Shown piece by piece: positions 18,258 to 27,052 of a stretch of DNA of 64,000 nt. The DNA comes from CAKVLG01 sp045637805 (GTDB lineage: Bacteria; Bacillota; Clostridia; Christensenellales; UBA1242): positions 1 to 64,000 of the forward strand of contig JAZUAE010000021.1 in the NCBI GenBank assembly GCA_045637805.1, read 5' to 3'. Position 1 is the first letter of the stretch. Each line of letters begins with the position of its first letter. Under the pieces are notes generated by a model. That model did not search any database. It was not told the DNA's origin and worked only from the letters and a program-made list of their open reading frames with translations. Made by a program: the position numbers and the translations under genes.

Positions 18258-18293
18258 GGAATAATTATAAAAAAAAATTGATATAAAAGTCAA
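18258..18293 (-). promoter_or_regulatory. Promoter of pflX, leaderless type
   Basis: Minus strand: TTGACT (18293-18288), 18-base spacer, TATAAT (18269-18264), six bases, ATG at 18257. No Shine-Dalgarno. Confidence 0.75.
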
Positions 18294-18320
18294 CAAAGCA
18301 TAAAATAAATAAAAAAGACT

Positions 18321-18354
18321 TTGCAAAAATTGAAAATTTATATATAATAGGCTT
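18321..18354 (+). promoter_or_regulatory. Promoter of the PAP2 gene, leaderless type
   Basis: TTGCAA (18321-18326), 16-base spacer, TATAAT (18343-18348), six bases, ATG at 18355. It is back to back with the pflX promoter. Confidence 0.75.
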
Positions 18355-18939
18355 ATGGAATTACAGATTTTAGAATGGATAAATGCAAATTTACATGGTA
18401 GCAGTTTTATTAATAATTTTATTGCTATACTTTCAGCCATGGCAGATAAAGGGCTTGTTTGGATTATTCTTGGGCTTTGTTTAATGTTTTTTAAACAAAC
18501 AAGAACTGCTGGGTTAACAATGCTTATTTCGCTTGGCGCAGGTTGGGTTTTAAACGACTTTATAATTAAAGAACTTGTGGCTAGACCAAGACCTTTTACC
18601 GAAAGTGCAGAATTAATGCAATTTTTGAATACTTTAAACATGAGTATTCCAGACAGTTTTTCATTTCCATCAGGGCACAGTTTTGCATCTTTAAACTGTA
18701 GTGTTATCTTATTGTGTTTCTTTGGCAAGAAAGCATGGCCAGCACTTGCTTTTGGAATAACAATTGCTCTTTCTAGATGTTTCCTAGGTGTACATTATCC
18801 AACAGATGTGATTGTTGGATCAATGCTTGGAATTGGTTTTGCATTATTTTCATACTTTGTTGGATATAAATTTATTTGGAAAAAGATAATAGCATGGTGG
18901 GAGAAAAGAAAAATAAATAAAAATAAAAGTGAGGCATAA
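18355..18939 (+). CDS. PAP2-family membrane phosphatase
   Basis: A 194-residue integral membrane phosphatase. The PAP2 signature is complete: KELVARPRP, PSGHSFASLN and SRCFLGVHYPTD. Members dephosphorylate undecaprenyl pyrophosphate or phosphatidic-acid type lipids at the membrane. Recycling of the glycan carrier lipid is the likely role here. The C-terminus is a short basic tail. The ATG is placed directly at the predicted transcription start. Confidence 0.88.
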   Translation: MELQILEWINANLHGSSFINNFIAILSAMADKGLVWIILGLCLMFFKQTRTAGLTMLISLGAGWVLNDFIIKELVARPRPFTESAELMQFLNTLNMSIPDSFSFPSGHSFASLNCSVILLCFFGKKAWPALAFGITIALSRCFLGVHYPTDVIVGSMLGIGFALFSYFVGYKFIWKKIIAWWEKRKINKNKSEA

Positions 18940-18953
18940 ACCTCACTTTTTTA
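18923..18953. terminator. Bidirectional terminator
   Basis: AAAAGTGAGG-CATAAA-CCTCACTTTT, with T runs on both strands, between the converging PAP2 gene and ltaS. Confidence 0.8.
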
Positions 18954-20939
18954 TATTACTTTATAAATATACATGTTTTCTAAGTATTCACGTTTATTAT
19001 AGAAAATTGAAGCATTTTCTCTATACTTTCTATAATCTTCATCTGTTGCGGAAGTATTTTTAAATAAAATGTCAGAAGTGTCATACGAAAAGAAATTATC
19101 ATCAAATATACCGCCGATTGTGGATATGAAAGATGTTTTAGTAATGTCTTCGCTAAACAGTGAAAACCCTAGATATAAGCCTGGTTTATAGTCAATACCA
19201 AGCACATCAAGTATCGTTGGTACAATAGTATAAGTGTTTGTAAAAGTTTCAATTTGTGTAGACATTGAGTCTAATTGCATTTTTTCTATAATTTTTTTGT
19301 CGTAAATAAACATTGGAACCCTATAGAGCTCAGTATTATAAAGTTCTGAAACATTAAATCCTTTCATTACAGGAGATAGGTTTGTCATGAATGCGTAGTG
19401 GTCAGAGAATAGACAGATAGTGGTATCGTCTAATTGTCCGTTTGAAGATAAGTGATCGAATAATAAACCCACAGCCTTGTCTAGGTCCATACAAGCGGCT
19501 TTATAGTTAAAATAACAATCAAGGTAATATTCTTCATCGGGTAATACGTAACCCATTTCCTCTAACTCTTTTTCAAGCTGAGCTTTATTTTCTTTAGCAA
19601 TGAGTTTGTTTTCAGCTAATTTTTCGTTAGGTTGATAATAATCGCCGTGTGTTGTTATGGTAGTTATGAATGATACAAATCTTTCACCCGATGTTGGGGC
19701 AATGTTTTCCATTTTATTTTCAAACATTTCGGAGTCTTTTACGGGATTGTTTACGGTTCCATTTTGGCCATCAAACTCAGGCATGTTTTCAAGGAAATAT
19801 AAATTGTCAAAGCCAAATATTTTATGGGTTTTTTCTCTGTCATAGAAAGTTTTAGTGTTTGGGTGAAAATAACTAGTAATAGTGTTGTCTGTGTCAGCTT
19901 TGATTAAGTTTGCAAGGGAATGAGGGGTTGTTAGGCTATATTTTTTGTTGTTTTCATCAACTACTGTATTAGAGATTGCCGTAGAGTAGCTTCCAAGCAT
20001 CGCAATGCCTTCGCTGATGTTTGTTCTATTTTTTGAAAAGTGGTTATTAAATGACAGTGCTGATTTAGAAAGGTTGTAGAGGTTTGGAGTAAGTGTGCTG
20101 TCTATTCCAAACCATTCAAGGCTTTCACACAAAATTACTATAACATTATTTCCATTGCTAATGCCTGTGTAATCGTTGGTTTTGCCGAGTTCAGACATTG
20201 TTTTTTGATCGCTTAAATATACCTTACTTGCATCAATCTTTTGTTTACGCACAACTGAGCTTTCTTTTGCAATTAGGTTGTATCCGTCCATGAAATAGAA
20301 AGCAAGGGAACCAAATTTTTTAAAAGCAGCAATTTTAATGTTTAAGTTTTCATAGAGATATAGGTCGCTATCAAAATATTCATATTGATAGTCGGTGTTT
20401 TCATCGGTGCGTTTTAACGAAAATTCACCAAGCCTATAGAAAGATAAGCAAAATAGTATAGACATTGTAAATATGAATAAGGAAACCCATGCAAATCTGC
20501 GTCTAAGTTCACTTGTAGGTTTGTTTGTATGAATGCGATTTATGAGACGCAAAAGAGTAATTGCTCCACACAGCATTAAAATATAAACCAATATAGATTG
20601 CCAGTTCATTACGTTTAAGTTAAATGCGCCTGCGGCGTCACCAGTATATTTAAGAAGATCGAAAGTAAATATATCGCCATAGATATGGAAAAGTGTTATA
20701 TTAATGCAGCAGAATAACGCTTGCAAACCTAGAAGTATTGATGCTGTTATGATTTTTGATTTTTTGCCGGGTATAATCATAATAATTCCCGCGAGAAGTA
20801 TAATAAAACTTAAATCAAATAGAGGGTACTTCGGAATGATCCCTATACCTAAAAATAAAAAGAGCACAATCTCAAAAAGTATTGTGAAAACAATATATGT
20901 CAATGTCATTAATATATCTTTTAAAATTGTGTCGCGCAT
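18951..20939 (-). CDS. ltaS: LTA synthase-family sulfatase-fold protein
   Basis: A 662-residue membrane protein with about five N-terminal transmembrane segments and an extracellular sulfatase-like domain. The domain has VIVILCESLEWFGID (metal site Glu), TPNLYNLSKSALSFNNHF, RTNISEG (the Thr is the candidate nucleophile) and LFSDHYAFM (metal site). LtaS polymerises glycerol phosphate onto a glycolipid anchor. Other members modify teichoic acids or are phosphoethanolamine transferases, so the exact reaction is not fixed. Monocistronic, with a leaderless-type promoter. Confidence 0.85.
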   Translation of the reverse strand: MRDTILKDILMTLTYIVFTILFEIVLFLFLGIGIIPKYPLFDLSFIILLAGIIMIIPGKKSKIITASILLGLQALFCCINITLFHIYGDIFTFDLLKYTGDAAGAFNLNVMNWQSILVYILMLCGAITLLRLINRIHTNKPTSELRRRFAWVSLFIFTMSILFCLSFYRLGEFSLKRTDENTDYQYEYFDSDLYLYENLNIKIAAFKKFGSLAFYFMDGYNLIAKESSVVRKQKIDASKVYLSDQKTMSELGKTNDYTGISNGNNVIVILCESLEWFGIDSTLTPNLYNLSKSALSFNNHFSKNRTNISEGIAMLGSYSTAISNTVVDENNKKYSLTTPHSLANLIKADTDNTITSYFHPNTKTFYDREKTHKIFGFDNLYFLENMPEFDGQNGTVNNPVKDSEMFENKMENIAPTSGERFVSFITTITTHGDYYQPNEKLAENKLIAKENKAQLEKELEEMGYVLPDEEYYLDCYFNYKAACMDLDKAVGLLFDHLSSNGQLDDTTICLFSDHYAFMTNLSPVMKGFNVSELYNTELYRVPMFIYDKKIIEKMQLDSMSTQIETFTNTYTIVPTILDVLGIDYKPGLYLGFSLFSEDITKTSFISTIGGIFDDNFFSYDTSDILFKNTSATDEDYRKYRENASIFYNKREYLENMYIYKVI

Positions 20940-20974
20940 ATAATTATAATATACAAATCTTTGCTAAAAAGCAA
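20940..20974 (-). promoter_or_regulatory. Promoter of ltaS, leaderless type
   Basis: Minus strand: TTGCTT (20974-20969), 17-base spacer, TATTAT (20951-20946), six bases, ATG at 20939. No Shine-Dalgarno. Confidence 0.65.
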
Positions 20975-20986
20975 CAAGATAAAAAC

Positions 20987-21012
20987 AAAAAACGGCAGAT
21001 GCCGTTTTTTAT
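20987..21012 (-). terminator. Terminator of typA
   Basis: AAAACGGC-ATCT-GCCGTTTT on the minus strand with a T run after it. Confidence 0.75.
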
Positions 21013-22838
21013 TCTTGATTTTTTCTTTTAAAGTCTGCTCTACCACGGAGAGTGTGGTCGAGAATGATTTTTCTAATTCGGAGAGATGATGGTGTGACTT
21101 CCAACAGTTCGTCCTCTGCTAAAAATTCCATACTTTCCTCTAAAGTGAAAGGTTTAACAGGCTCCAAGCGAAGCGCTTCATCTGATGATGATGAACGAGT
21201 GTTTGACAAATGTTTTGTTTTACAAACATTAACCACAATATCTTCAGCTTTTGGATTAATACCAACAACCATGCCACCATAAACCTTTGTTCCAGTTGTG
21301 ATTAAAAGTTTTCCACGTTCTTGAGCGTTGAATAGACCATATTGAACAGCCTCACCATTTTCATAAGCAACAAGTGCACCAACGTTGCGGCTCGCAATGT
21401 TGCCTTTATATGGTTGGTATTCAAAGAAGATTGAACTCATTACGCCTTCACCACGAGTTTCGGTTAAAAATTGATTTTTGTAACCAAATAATCCGCGGGC
21501 AGGGATTAAGAACTCTAGTCTAATCCTTGAACCGATGTTGGTCATTGTTAAAAGTTCACCCTTTCTTGATCCGATCGAACTCATTATGTTGCCCACGCAG
21601 TCTTCAGGAACATCGATTGTAAGTCTATCAATAGGTTCAGATTTTACGCCGTTAATATCTTTATAAATAACTTTTGGCATAGATACTTGGAATTCATAGC
21701 CATCTCTACGCATATTTTCTACAAGGATAGAAATATGCATTTCTCCGCGGCCAAGAACTCTATATGTATCTGCACTATCTGTTTCAAAAACTCTAAGACT
21801 TAAGTCTTTAACAGCCTCTTTCATAAGTCTATCACGAAGGTGTCTACTTGTGCAGTACTTGCCTTCAAGTCCTGCAAATGGACTGTTGTTTACAATAAAT
21901 TGCATTTCAACGCTTGGCTCAGAGATTTGAACAAAAGGTAGTGGCTCGTTATTGTCTTTATTTGAAATGGTGTCGCCGATGGTTATATCTTCAGAGCCGG
22001 CTAAACAAACAATGTCTCCAGCCTCTGCCTTTTCTGCAGGAACGCGTTTAAGACCTTGGTAGGTGAATATGTTTGCAATTCTAAATAATCCTTTTTTGTT
22101 TGAATCGTGATAATTAGACACTGCAACTTGTTCATTAATCTTTAAAGTGCCTTGTTCAACTTTACCAACGGCAAGTTTTCCAAGGTAATCATTTTGTTCG
22201 CAAGATGACACTAGCATTTTAAATGGTGCGTTTGTATCGCTTTTTGGAGCAGGTATATGGTTTATAATAGTCTGCATAAGAGGTTTCATATCTGTTCCCA
22301 TAGTATTTTGATCAAGTGAACTTATACCCATTCTAGCAGAGCAGAAAACAAATGGACTGTCAAGTTGTTCGTCGCTTGCACCCAGATCGAGTAAAAGTTC
22401 TAATACTTCATCGATTACTTCACTAATTCTTGCATCTTTTCTATCTATTTTGTTGATTACAACAATAACTTTGTGGTTTAATTCTAGCGCTTTTTGAAGA
22501 ACAAAACGTGTTTGAGGCATAGTTCCTTCATAAGCATCTACTACAAGTAAAACACCGTCTACCATTTTAAGTACACGTTCTACTTCGCCACCAAAGTCAG
22601 CGTGACCAGGGGTGTCTACAACATTAATTTTAACGTCACCAAACATGAATGCAGCGTTCTTACTGAGTATAGTTATACCGCGTTCACGTTCTAAGGCGTT
22701 TGAATCCATAACTCTATCATCAACTTGTTCGTTGCTTCTAAATACGCCACCTTGTTTTAAAAGTTCATTAACCAAACTTGTTTTGCCATGGTCAACGTGT
22801 GCAATTATTGCAACATTTCTTATCTTTCTTTCTTCCAT
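21009..22838 (-). CDS. typA: Translational GTPase TypA/BipA
   Basis: A 609-residue ribosome-associated GTPase. G1 is AHVDHGKTS (13-21), G2 RERGIT, G3 DTPGHADFGGEVERVL and G4 NKID. EF-G-like domains follow, and a C-terminal basic end completes the usual length of 600-615. I chose ATG 22838 (MEERKIRNVAIIAHVDHG) because GGAG lies nine bases upstream, formed by the codons after an earlier ATG at 22850. The longer form adds only four residues. Confidence 0.95.
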   Translation of the reverse strand: MEERKIRNVAIIAHVDHGKTSLVNELLKQGGVFRSNEQVDDRVMDSNALERERGITILSKNAAFMFGDVKINVVDTPGHADFGGEVERVLKMVDGVLLVVDAYEGTMPQTRFVLQKALELNHKVIVVINKIDRKDARISEVIDEVLELLLDLGASDEQLDSPFVFCSARMGISSLDQNTMGTDMKPLMQTIINHIPAPKSDTNAPFKMLVSSCEQNDYLGKLAVGKVEQGTLKINEQVAVSNYHDSNKKGLFRIANIFTYQGLKRVPAEKAEAGDIVCLAGSEDITIGDTISNKDNNEPLPFVQISEPSVEMQFIVNNSPFAGLEGKYCTSRHLRDRLMKEAVKDLSLRVFETDSADTYRVLGRGEMHISILVENMRRDGYEFQVSMPKVIYKDINGVKSEPIDRLTIDVPEDCVGNIMSSIGSRKGELLTMTNIGSRIRLEFLIPARGLFGYKNQFLTETRGEGVMSSIFFEYQPYKGNIASRNVGALVAYENGEAVQYGLFNAQERGKLLITTGTKVYGGMVVGINPKAEDIVVNVCKTKHLSNTRSSSSDEALRLEPVKPFTLEESMEFLAEDELLEVTPSSLRIRKIILDHTLRGRADFKRKNQE

Positions 22839-22938
22839 TGCTTTCTCCATTAATTTACTCGGGAATTATATCAAATCAAAATAAAAAAGTAAATACTTTT
22901 GTTGTTACAAACAAAAAAAATTTCACTTTTTAAAATAG

Positions 22939-22967
22939 TTGACAAATTTTTAATATTTTAATAATCT
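22939..22967 (+). promoter_or_regulatory. Promoter of the rubrerythrin gene
   Basis: TTGACA (22939-22944), 17-base spacer, TAATCT (22962-22967), followed by a leader with AAGGAG before the ATG. Confidence 0.65.
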
Positions 22968-23004
22968 ATTGTTAGACATAAAAACACGTACAAGGAGAAA
23001 TAAA

Positions 23005-23541
23005 ATGAAAGAATTAAAAGGTACACAAACTGAAAAAAATCTATGGTATGCTTTTGCTGGTGAGTCTCAAGCTCGCAATAAGTATTCATATTTTGCTAGC
23101 ACAGCGAAAAAAGAAGGTTATGAACAAATCGCAGCTATATTTAACGAAACAGCTGATAATGAAAAGGAACATGCCAAAATGTGGTTCAAACATTTAAAGG
23201 GTATCGGAAACACTGCTGAAAATTTAGCCGCAGCAGCCGCTGGCGAAAATGAAGAATGGACAAAAATGTATAAAGAGTTTGCTGAGACGGCAGAAAAAGA
23301 AGGTTTTCCTGAGATAGCTCAACAATTTAGAGGTGTTCTTGGTGTTGAAAAAGCACATGAAGAGAGATATAAAAAATTGCTTGCAAACATCGAAAATGGT
23401 GAAGTGTTTGAAAAGGACTCTGAAATCGCTTGGAAATGTAGAAATTGTGGACATATCCACTTCGGCAAAAAAGCACCTGAAATTTGTCCAGTTTGCGCCC
23501 ATGCAAAAGCTCATTTTGAAGTACATAGTGCTAATTATTAA
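23005..23541 (+). CDS. Rubrerythrin
   Basis: A 178-residue peroxide-reducing protein of anaerobes. The N-terminal ferritin-like four-helix domain has the di-iron Glu residues (AFAGESQARNKY, FNETADNEKEHAKMW, GVEKAHEERY). The C-terminal rubredoxin domain has CRNCGHIHFG and CPVC for one iron. ATG 23005 follows AAGGAG. Monocistronic, closed by a terminator. Confidence 0.95.
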   Translation: MKELKGTQTEKNLWYAFAGESQARNKYSYFASTAKKEGYEQIAAIFNETADNEKEHAKMWFKHLKGIGNTAENLAAAAAGENEEWTKMYKEFAETAEKEGFPEIAQQFRGVLGVEKAHEERYKKLLANIENGEVFEKDSEIAWKCRNCGHIHFGKKAPEICPVCAHAKAHFEVHSANY

Positions 23542-23545
23542 AAAC

Positions 23546-23568
23546 AACCAGCCAGCGGCTGGTTTTTT
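23546..23568 (+). terminator. Terminator of the rubrerythrin gene
   Basis: AACCAGCC-AGC-GGCTGGTT followed by T residues. Confidence 0.85.
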
Positions 23569-23590
23569 CATGAGCAAAAAAACAATATAC

Positions 23591-23619
23591 TTGACAATAA
23601 GTTTTGTTTATTCTATTAT
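23591..23619 (+). promoter_or_regulatory. Promoter of the SDR-metG operon
   Basis: TTGACA (23591-23596), 17-base spacer, TATTAT (23614-23619). A leader with AGGAGG follows. Confidence 0.7.
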
Positions 23620-23645
23620 TTATACATAAATAAGTAGGAGGGGAA

Positions 23646-24452
23646 ATGGCTTTAAATATTACACTTATAACTGGAGCAACTGGTGGCCTTGGTGGAGCGT
23701 TTGCACGTGAGTGTGCTGCGCGTGGTGATAATTTATTCTTAACTGGCACTAAAAGTGATAGACTTGACGCCATAACCGCTGAGATTAGGGCGGCTTTCCC
23801 AAATATTGTTGTGGAATCTGGGCTTTGTGATTTATCTGATGAATATGGCAGAAAAAAGCTCTTAGAAGACATTAAAAATAGAGGATATAATGTAAATTAT
23901 TTAATAAACAATGCAGGTCTTATTACTGAAGGGGCTACCCTTGAGGAAAGTGATGAGCAAATTATTAAATGCATACGCGTTAACTGTGAGGGCACTATTG
24001 ATATGACGCAAAAAGTTATTAAAATGCGTGATAGTGGCGAGCCGCTCACTGTTCTTACAGTGTCGAGTCTAGCGTATGCTTATCCTATGCCATATATGAA
24101 CATATATGCAGCAACAAAGCGTATGCTTGTATCATTTATGACGGCGCTTAGCGTCGAATTAAAAAGTACTAATATAAACATAAGCGTGGTTTGTCCAAGT
24201 GGGATATATACAACCCCTGCGATGAAAGAGGCGATTGCGTCACAAGGGCTAGCTGGAAAGTTATCGTCACACGATCCTGAATTTATTGCGATGTACGCTT
24301 TGAAAAAGGCTGGGAAGAAAAAACTTATTACTATCCCGGGTGCATTTAATAGATTTGTGAAAGCTGTTAGTAGCCCATTTTCTGAAAAATTCCTTGCAAA
24401 AGTTGTAGGAGCACGTTGGAAAAAATCACAAAAGAAACGAAATATAAGATAG
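23646..24452 (+). CDS. Short-chain dehydrogenase/reductase
   Basis: A 268-residue SDR of the DltE-like classical type. The cofactor motif is TGATGGLGGAF (10-20), followed by NNAG and the catalytic Ser with YAATK (YxxxK). The C-terminal part is basic (KKSQKKR). The substrate is unknown. The start is marked by AGGAGG. It is nine bases ahead of metG and shares its promoter. Confidence 0.85.
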   Translation: MALNITLITGATGGLGGAFARECAARGDNLFLTGTKSDRLDAITAEIRAAFPNIVVESGLCDLSDEYGRKKLLEDIKNRGYNVNYLINNAGLITEGATLEESDEQIIKCIRVNCEGTIDMTQKVIKMRDSGEPLTVLTVSSLAYAYPMPYMNIYAATKRMLVSFMTALSVELKSTNINISVVCPSGIYTTPAMKEAIASQGLAGKLSSHDPEFIAMYALKKAGKKKLITIPGAFNRFVKAVSSPFSEKFLAKVVGARWKKSQKKRNIR

Positions 24453-24461
24453 AGGTAAATT

Positions 24462-26069
24462 ATGAAAAAAAGAAATATTGCAATTTGTGTGTCATGGCCT
24501 TATGCCAACAATGAACTTCATATAGGTTATATTGCTAGTTCTCTTTCAGGAGATATTTTAGCAAGATATCATAGAATGATGGGTGATGATGTTGTAATGG
24601 TTTCAGGTACTGATTCACATGGTACTAAATTTGAAGTTAAAGCTAAACAAGAAGGCTGCAGCCCAAAAGATATTGTAGATAGATATCATGATAAGTTTAA
24701 AGAAACCTTAGCAGCATATAATTTCTCTTTTGATAAATATTCAATCACTTATAGCGATTTCCATAAAGAAAAATGTAGAGAAATGTTTAAACAAATATAC
24801 AAGAATGGTTATCTTTATGAAAAAGAAGTGAATCGTCCTTATTGTCCTTCTTGTGGTAAATTTGTAGTGGATACTGAGGTGGAAATTACTTGTCCTATTT
24901 GTGGAAAACAAACAAAGGGTGATAACTGTGACTGTGGATATGTACCTGTTGAAAAAGATTTTGAGGGTGGAAAGTGCTTAATTTGTGGTGGTAGAACTGA
25001 ACAAAAAATGAATAAAGTACTTGTCTTTAAACTTACAGCTTTTCGCGATATGCTTTTAAAAATGCTTACTAAAAACGAAAACATATGGCGACTTAACAGT
25101 ATTAATGAAACTAGAAAATATTTAAAAGACATAGTGGATAGAGATTTTTCTCGTGAACTTTCTTGGGGTGTAAAAGTTCCTATTGAAGGATATGAGGATA
25201 AGGCTGTATGGTGTTGGTTTGAGGCTCTTCTTGGCTATGTAACTGACACTATGGAACTTGGAGCAGAAAAAGGTTTTGACTGGAGGAAGTTTTGGAAGAC
25301 TGATGTTGAGCCTGATGTCGAAAAAATTATTTACGCTTGTCATGCAAAAGACAATATTATGTTCCATTCAGTTATTTTCCCGGCAGAACTTGAGGCTTTA
25401 AAATCTAATTTTATAACTGATATTAGAATGGTAAGCTCTGAATACTTAAATTACAAAGGCCAAAAGGTGAGCAAGAGCAACAAACCTCTTGATCTTAGCT
25501 TTGATGCGAAAGACTGGTCTGATAAATATGATACTGATAGCCTTAGATATTTCTTTGCAGCTTATGGCCCAGAAAGAAAAGATATAGACTTTGATTTTGA
25601 CATTTTCCAAACAGTACATAATAGTGAAATTGTTAATAAATTTGGCAACCTTATAAATAGAACGCTTAAGTTTAAAGGTCTAGAAGTGTTGCCTAATGGA
25701 GTGTTAGATGATGCTGTTGTGAAAATGGTATCTGAAACATATAGTGAGGTTGGCAAACATATTGAGGCGCTTGAGTTTAAAAAAGCTGCAGAACGAGCAA
25801 TGGATCTTGTAGTGTTTACAAACAAATATTATGATGACCAAAAACCATGGGTGCAGGCAAAAGAAGACATAGCTGCGTTTAATAATACCATTTATAATTG
25901 CGCTTATGTTATTGCAAACTTGTCTAATATTTTTGAAGTATTTATGCCAAATGTGTGTGCAAAAATTCGCGACTTTCTTGAGTTGGATAACAAATACAAG
26001 TGGGCTCCAGTAAATGTAAAAGGTGGAATAAAACTCGATAAGGTACAACCACTTTTTGCAAGAATTTAG
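24462..26069 (+). CDS. metG: Methionyl-tRNA synthetase
   Basis: A 535-residue class I aminoacyl-tRNA synthetase. The HIGH motif is present as HIGY in WPYANNELHIGYIASS, and KMSKS as KVSKS. The connective peptide has two zinc knuckles (CPSCG...CPICG and CDCG...CLICGG), the four-knuckle type also found in archaea and E. coli. It lacks a C-terminal tRNA-binding dimerisation domain, so it ends right after the anticodon-binding helices. SD GAGGTAA. Confidence 0.95.
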   Translation: MKKRNIAICVSWPYANNELHIGYIASSLSGDILARYHRMMGDDVVMVSGTDSHGTKFEVKAKQEGCSPKDIVDRYHDKFKETLAAYNFSFDKYSITYSDFHKEKCREMFKQIYKNGYLYEKEVNRPYCPSCGKFVVDTEVEITCPICGKQTKGDNCDCGYVPVEKDFEGGKCLICGGRTEQKMNKVLVFKLTAFRDMLLKMLTKNENIWRLNSINETRKYLKDIVDRDFSRELSWGVKVPIEGYEDKAVWCWFEALLGYVTDTMELGAEKGFDWRKFWKTDVEPDVEKIIYACHAKDNIMFHSVIFPAELEALKSNFITDIRMVSSEYLNYKGQKVSKSNKPLDLSFDAKDWSDKYDTDSLRYFFAAYGPERKDIDFDFDIFQTVHNSEIVNKFGNLINRTLKFKGLEVLPNGVLDDAVVKMVSETYSEVGKHIEALEFKKAAERAMDLVVFTNKYYDDQKPWVQAKEDIAAFNNTIYNCAYVIANLSNIFEVFMPNVCAKIRDFLELDNKYKWAPVNVKGGIKLDKVQPLFARI

Positions 26070-26102
26070 CGTTTTTAACTGTGATTATAATTAAAAACTA
26101 GC

Positions 26103-26131
26103 AAAAAACCGCAAAAACTGCGGTTTTTTTG
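26103..26131 (+). terminator. Terminator of metG
   Basis: AAAAAACCGCA-AAAAC-TGCGGTTTTTT stem with a T run. Confidence 0.85.
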
Positions 26132-26152
26132 TGTTTTTTTTAAAAATAGGTA

Positions 26153-26181
26153 TTGACAAATTCAAGTTATGAACTTATAAT
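26153..26181 (+). promoter_or_regulatory. Promoter with embedded operator-like palindrome
   Basis: TTGACA (26153-26158), 17-base spacer, TATAAT (26176-26181). The spacer holds AAGTT-ATG-AACTT (26164-26176), an inverted repeat where a repressor would block RNA polymerase. Autoregulation by the MarR-like protein is inferred. Confidence 0.65.
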
Positions 26182-26213
26182 CAAGGTACAAAAATTCTAG
26201 AGAGGTGTACATT

Positions 26214-26618
26214 ATGAAAGTAAGTGAAGCATTTGTACATGACGTTATTGATATCAAACTTTGTGCCGATAGATTAATTGAAGGGCTTGGCAATGGACGC
26301 AGAATGTTTACCGTTGAAGACCAAATGTTGTATGTTATTGTAAACAATGGACCTATCGCTCCACGTGATATTGTTAAAAAGCTTAACATTGTTAAGACTA
26401 ACCTCGCAAGCCTTGCAAATACTATGATTCGTGACGGCATGATTGAAAAAAGACATTTACCCGAAAATAAAAAGGAAATTGAGTATACTGCAACTGAAAA
26501 GGGTAGAAAGATTCTTCAAGAGGGTATCGCGGGTATTGCTGCAAGATTTGCCGATGTTGATAAAGAAGTTGCTCAAAAGATTTCTAACGTTAGCAAAGTT
26601 TTAAAAAAATTAGGATAA
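26214..26618 (+). CDS. MarR-like winged-helix regulator
   Basis: A 134-residue protein with a winged helix-turn-helix: TVEDQMLYVIVNNGPIAPRDIVKKLNIVKTNLASLANTMIRDGMIEK, with wing residues KKEIEYTATEKG. MarR-type proteins bind palindromic operators as dimers and often respond to small ligands. ATG 26214 follows AGAGAGGTG. A GTG three codons earlier is within the SD. Monocistronic. Ligand and targets are unknown. Confidence 0.8.
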   Translation: MKVSEAFVHDVIDIKLCADRLIEGLGNGRRMFTVEDQMLYVIVNNGPIAPRDIVKKLNIVKTNLASLANTMIRDGMIEKRHLPENKKEIEYTATEKGRKILQEGIAGIAARFADVDKEVAQKISNVSKVLKKLG

Positions 26619-26632
26619 TTATTAAAAAATTA

Positions 26633-26661
26633 TTGACAAACGACTCGCTAGTTGTTATTAT
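26633..26661 (+). promoter_or_regulatory. Promoter of the tRNA-Ala / tRNA-Ile unit
   Basis: TTGACA (26633-26638), 17-base spacer, TATTAT (26656-26661). The short leader that follows forms an AAAAGCA/TGCTTTT hairpin ending in TTTATTTTTT directly against the first tRNA base. Confidence 0.75.
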
Positions 26662-26696
26662 ATAAAAGCATTTTGCGAAAAGTGCTTTTATTTTTT

Positions 26697-26773
26697 GGGG
26701 GTATAGCTCAGCTGGCTAGAGCACCTGCCTTGCAAGCAGGGGGTCACCGGTTCGAATCCGGTTATCTCCACCA
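26697..26773 (+). tRNA. tRNA-Ala (anticodon TGC)
   Basis: Acceptor GGGGGTA pairs with TATCTCC using two G-T pairs. The D arm is GCTC...GAGC, the anticodon stem CCTGC/GCAGG has loop CTTGCAA, and the T arm is ACCGG-TTCGAAT-CCGGT. Discriminator A, CCA encoded. Confidence 0.96.
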
Positions 26774-26860
26774 CTATTTTTAAGGGATACCGTTCCCCGA
26801 GAGAAGAACTCGTAAAAACATGAATATAGAACTGCACACAGGCAGTTCACCCTATTTTAT

Positions 26861-26937
26861 AGGACTGTAGCTCAGTTGGTTAGAGCACCACCCTGATAAG
26901 GTGGGGGTCGGTGGTCCGAGTCCACTCAGTCCTACCA
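26861..26937 (+). tRNA. tRNA-Ile (anticodon GAT)
   Basis: Acceptor AGGACTG/CAGTCCT, D arm GCTC...GAGC, anticodon stem CCACC/GGTGG with loop CTGATAA, CCA encoded. The T loop reads TCCGAGT rather than TTCGAGT, so the nearly universal T at position 55 is C. It shares a promoter with tRNA-Ala 87 bases upstream. Its last bases and terminator recur at 29.5 kb. Confidence 0.93.
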
Positions 26938-26972
26938 TAATAAAAATAACGAACCCGTGCGGTTCGTTTTTT
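26932..26972 (+). repeat. Hairpin element linked to the tRNA-Ile 3' end
   Basis: A 41-base stretch from CTACCA at the tRNA-Ile 3' end through the terminator hairpin CGAACC-CGTGC-GGTTCG and its T run. It is the parent-like copy of the repeats spread up to 33.2 kb and also acts as terminator of the tRNA unit. Confidence 0.85.
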
Positions 26973-27028
26973 AATGATGATATTTATGGCAAGTATTAGT
27001 AAAATAAAAAAGTTACCAATATTATACA

Positions 27029-27052
27029 TAAAAAAAGAGGTCGTTTGACCTC
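27029..27052 (-). terminator. Terminator of the JAB-domain gene
   Basis: Minus strand GAGGTC-AAAC-GACCTC followed by seven T. Confidence 0.8.

Noticed and set aside
18258..18728. 157-codon upstream extension of the pflX frame
   Set aside because: It is antisense to the PAP2 gene, has no radical SAM homology, and the promoter of pflX lies inside it.
24462..26069. HIGY and KVSKS as a sign of an inactive MetRS
   Set aside because: Both variants leave the catalytic His-Ile-Gly and Lys residues in place and the rest of the enzyme is intact.
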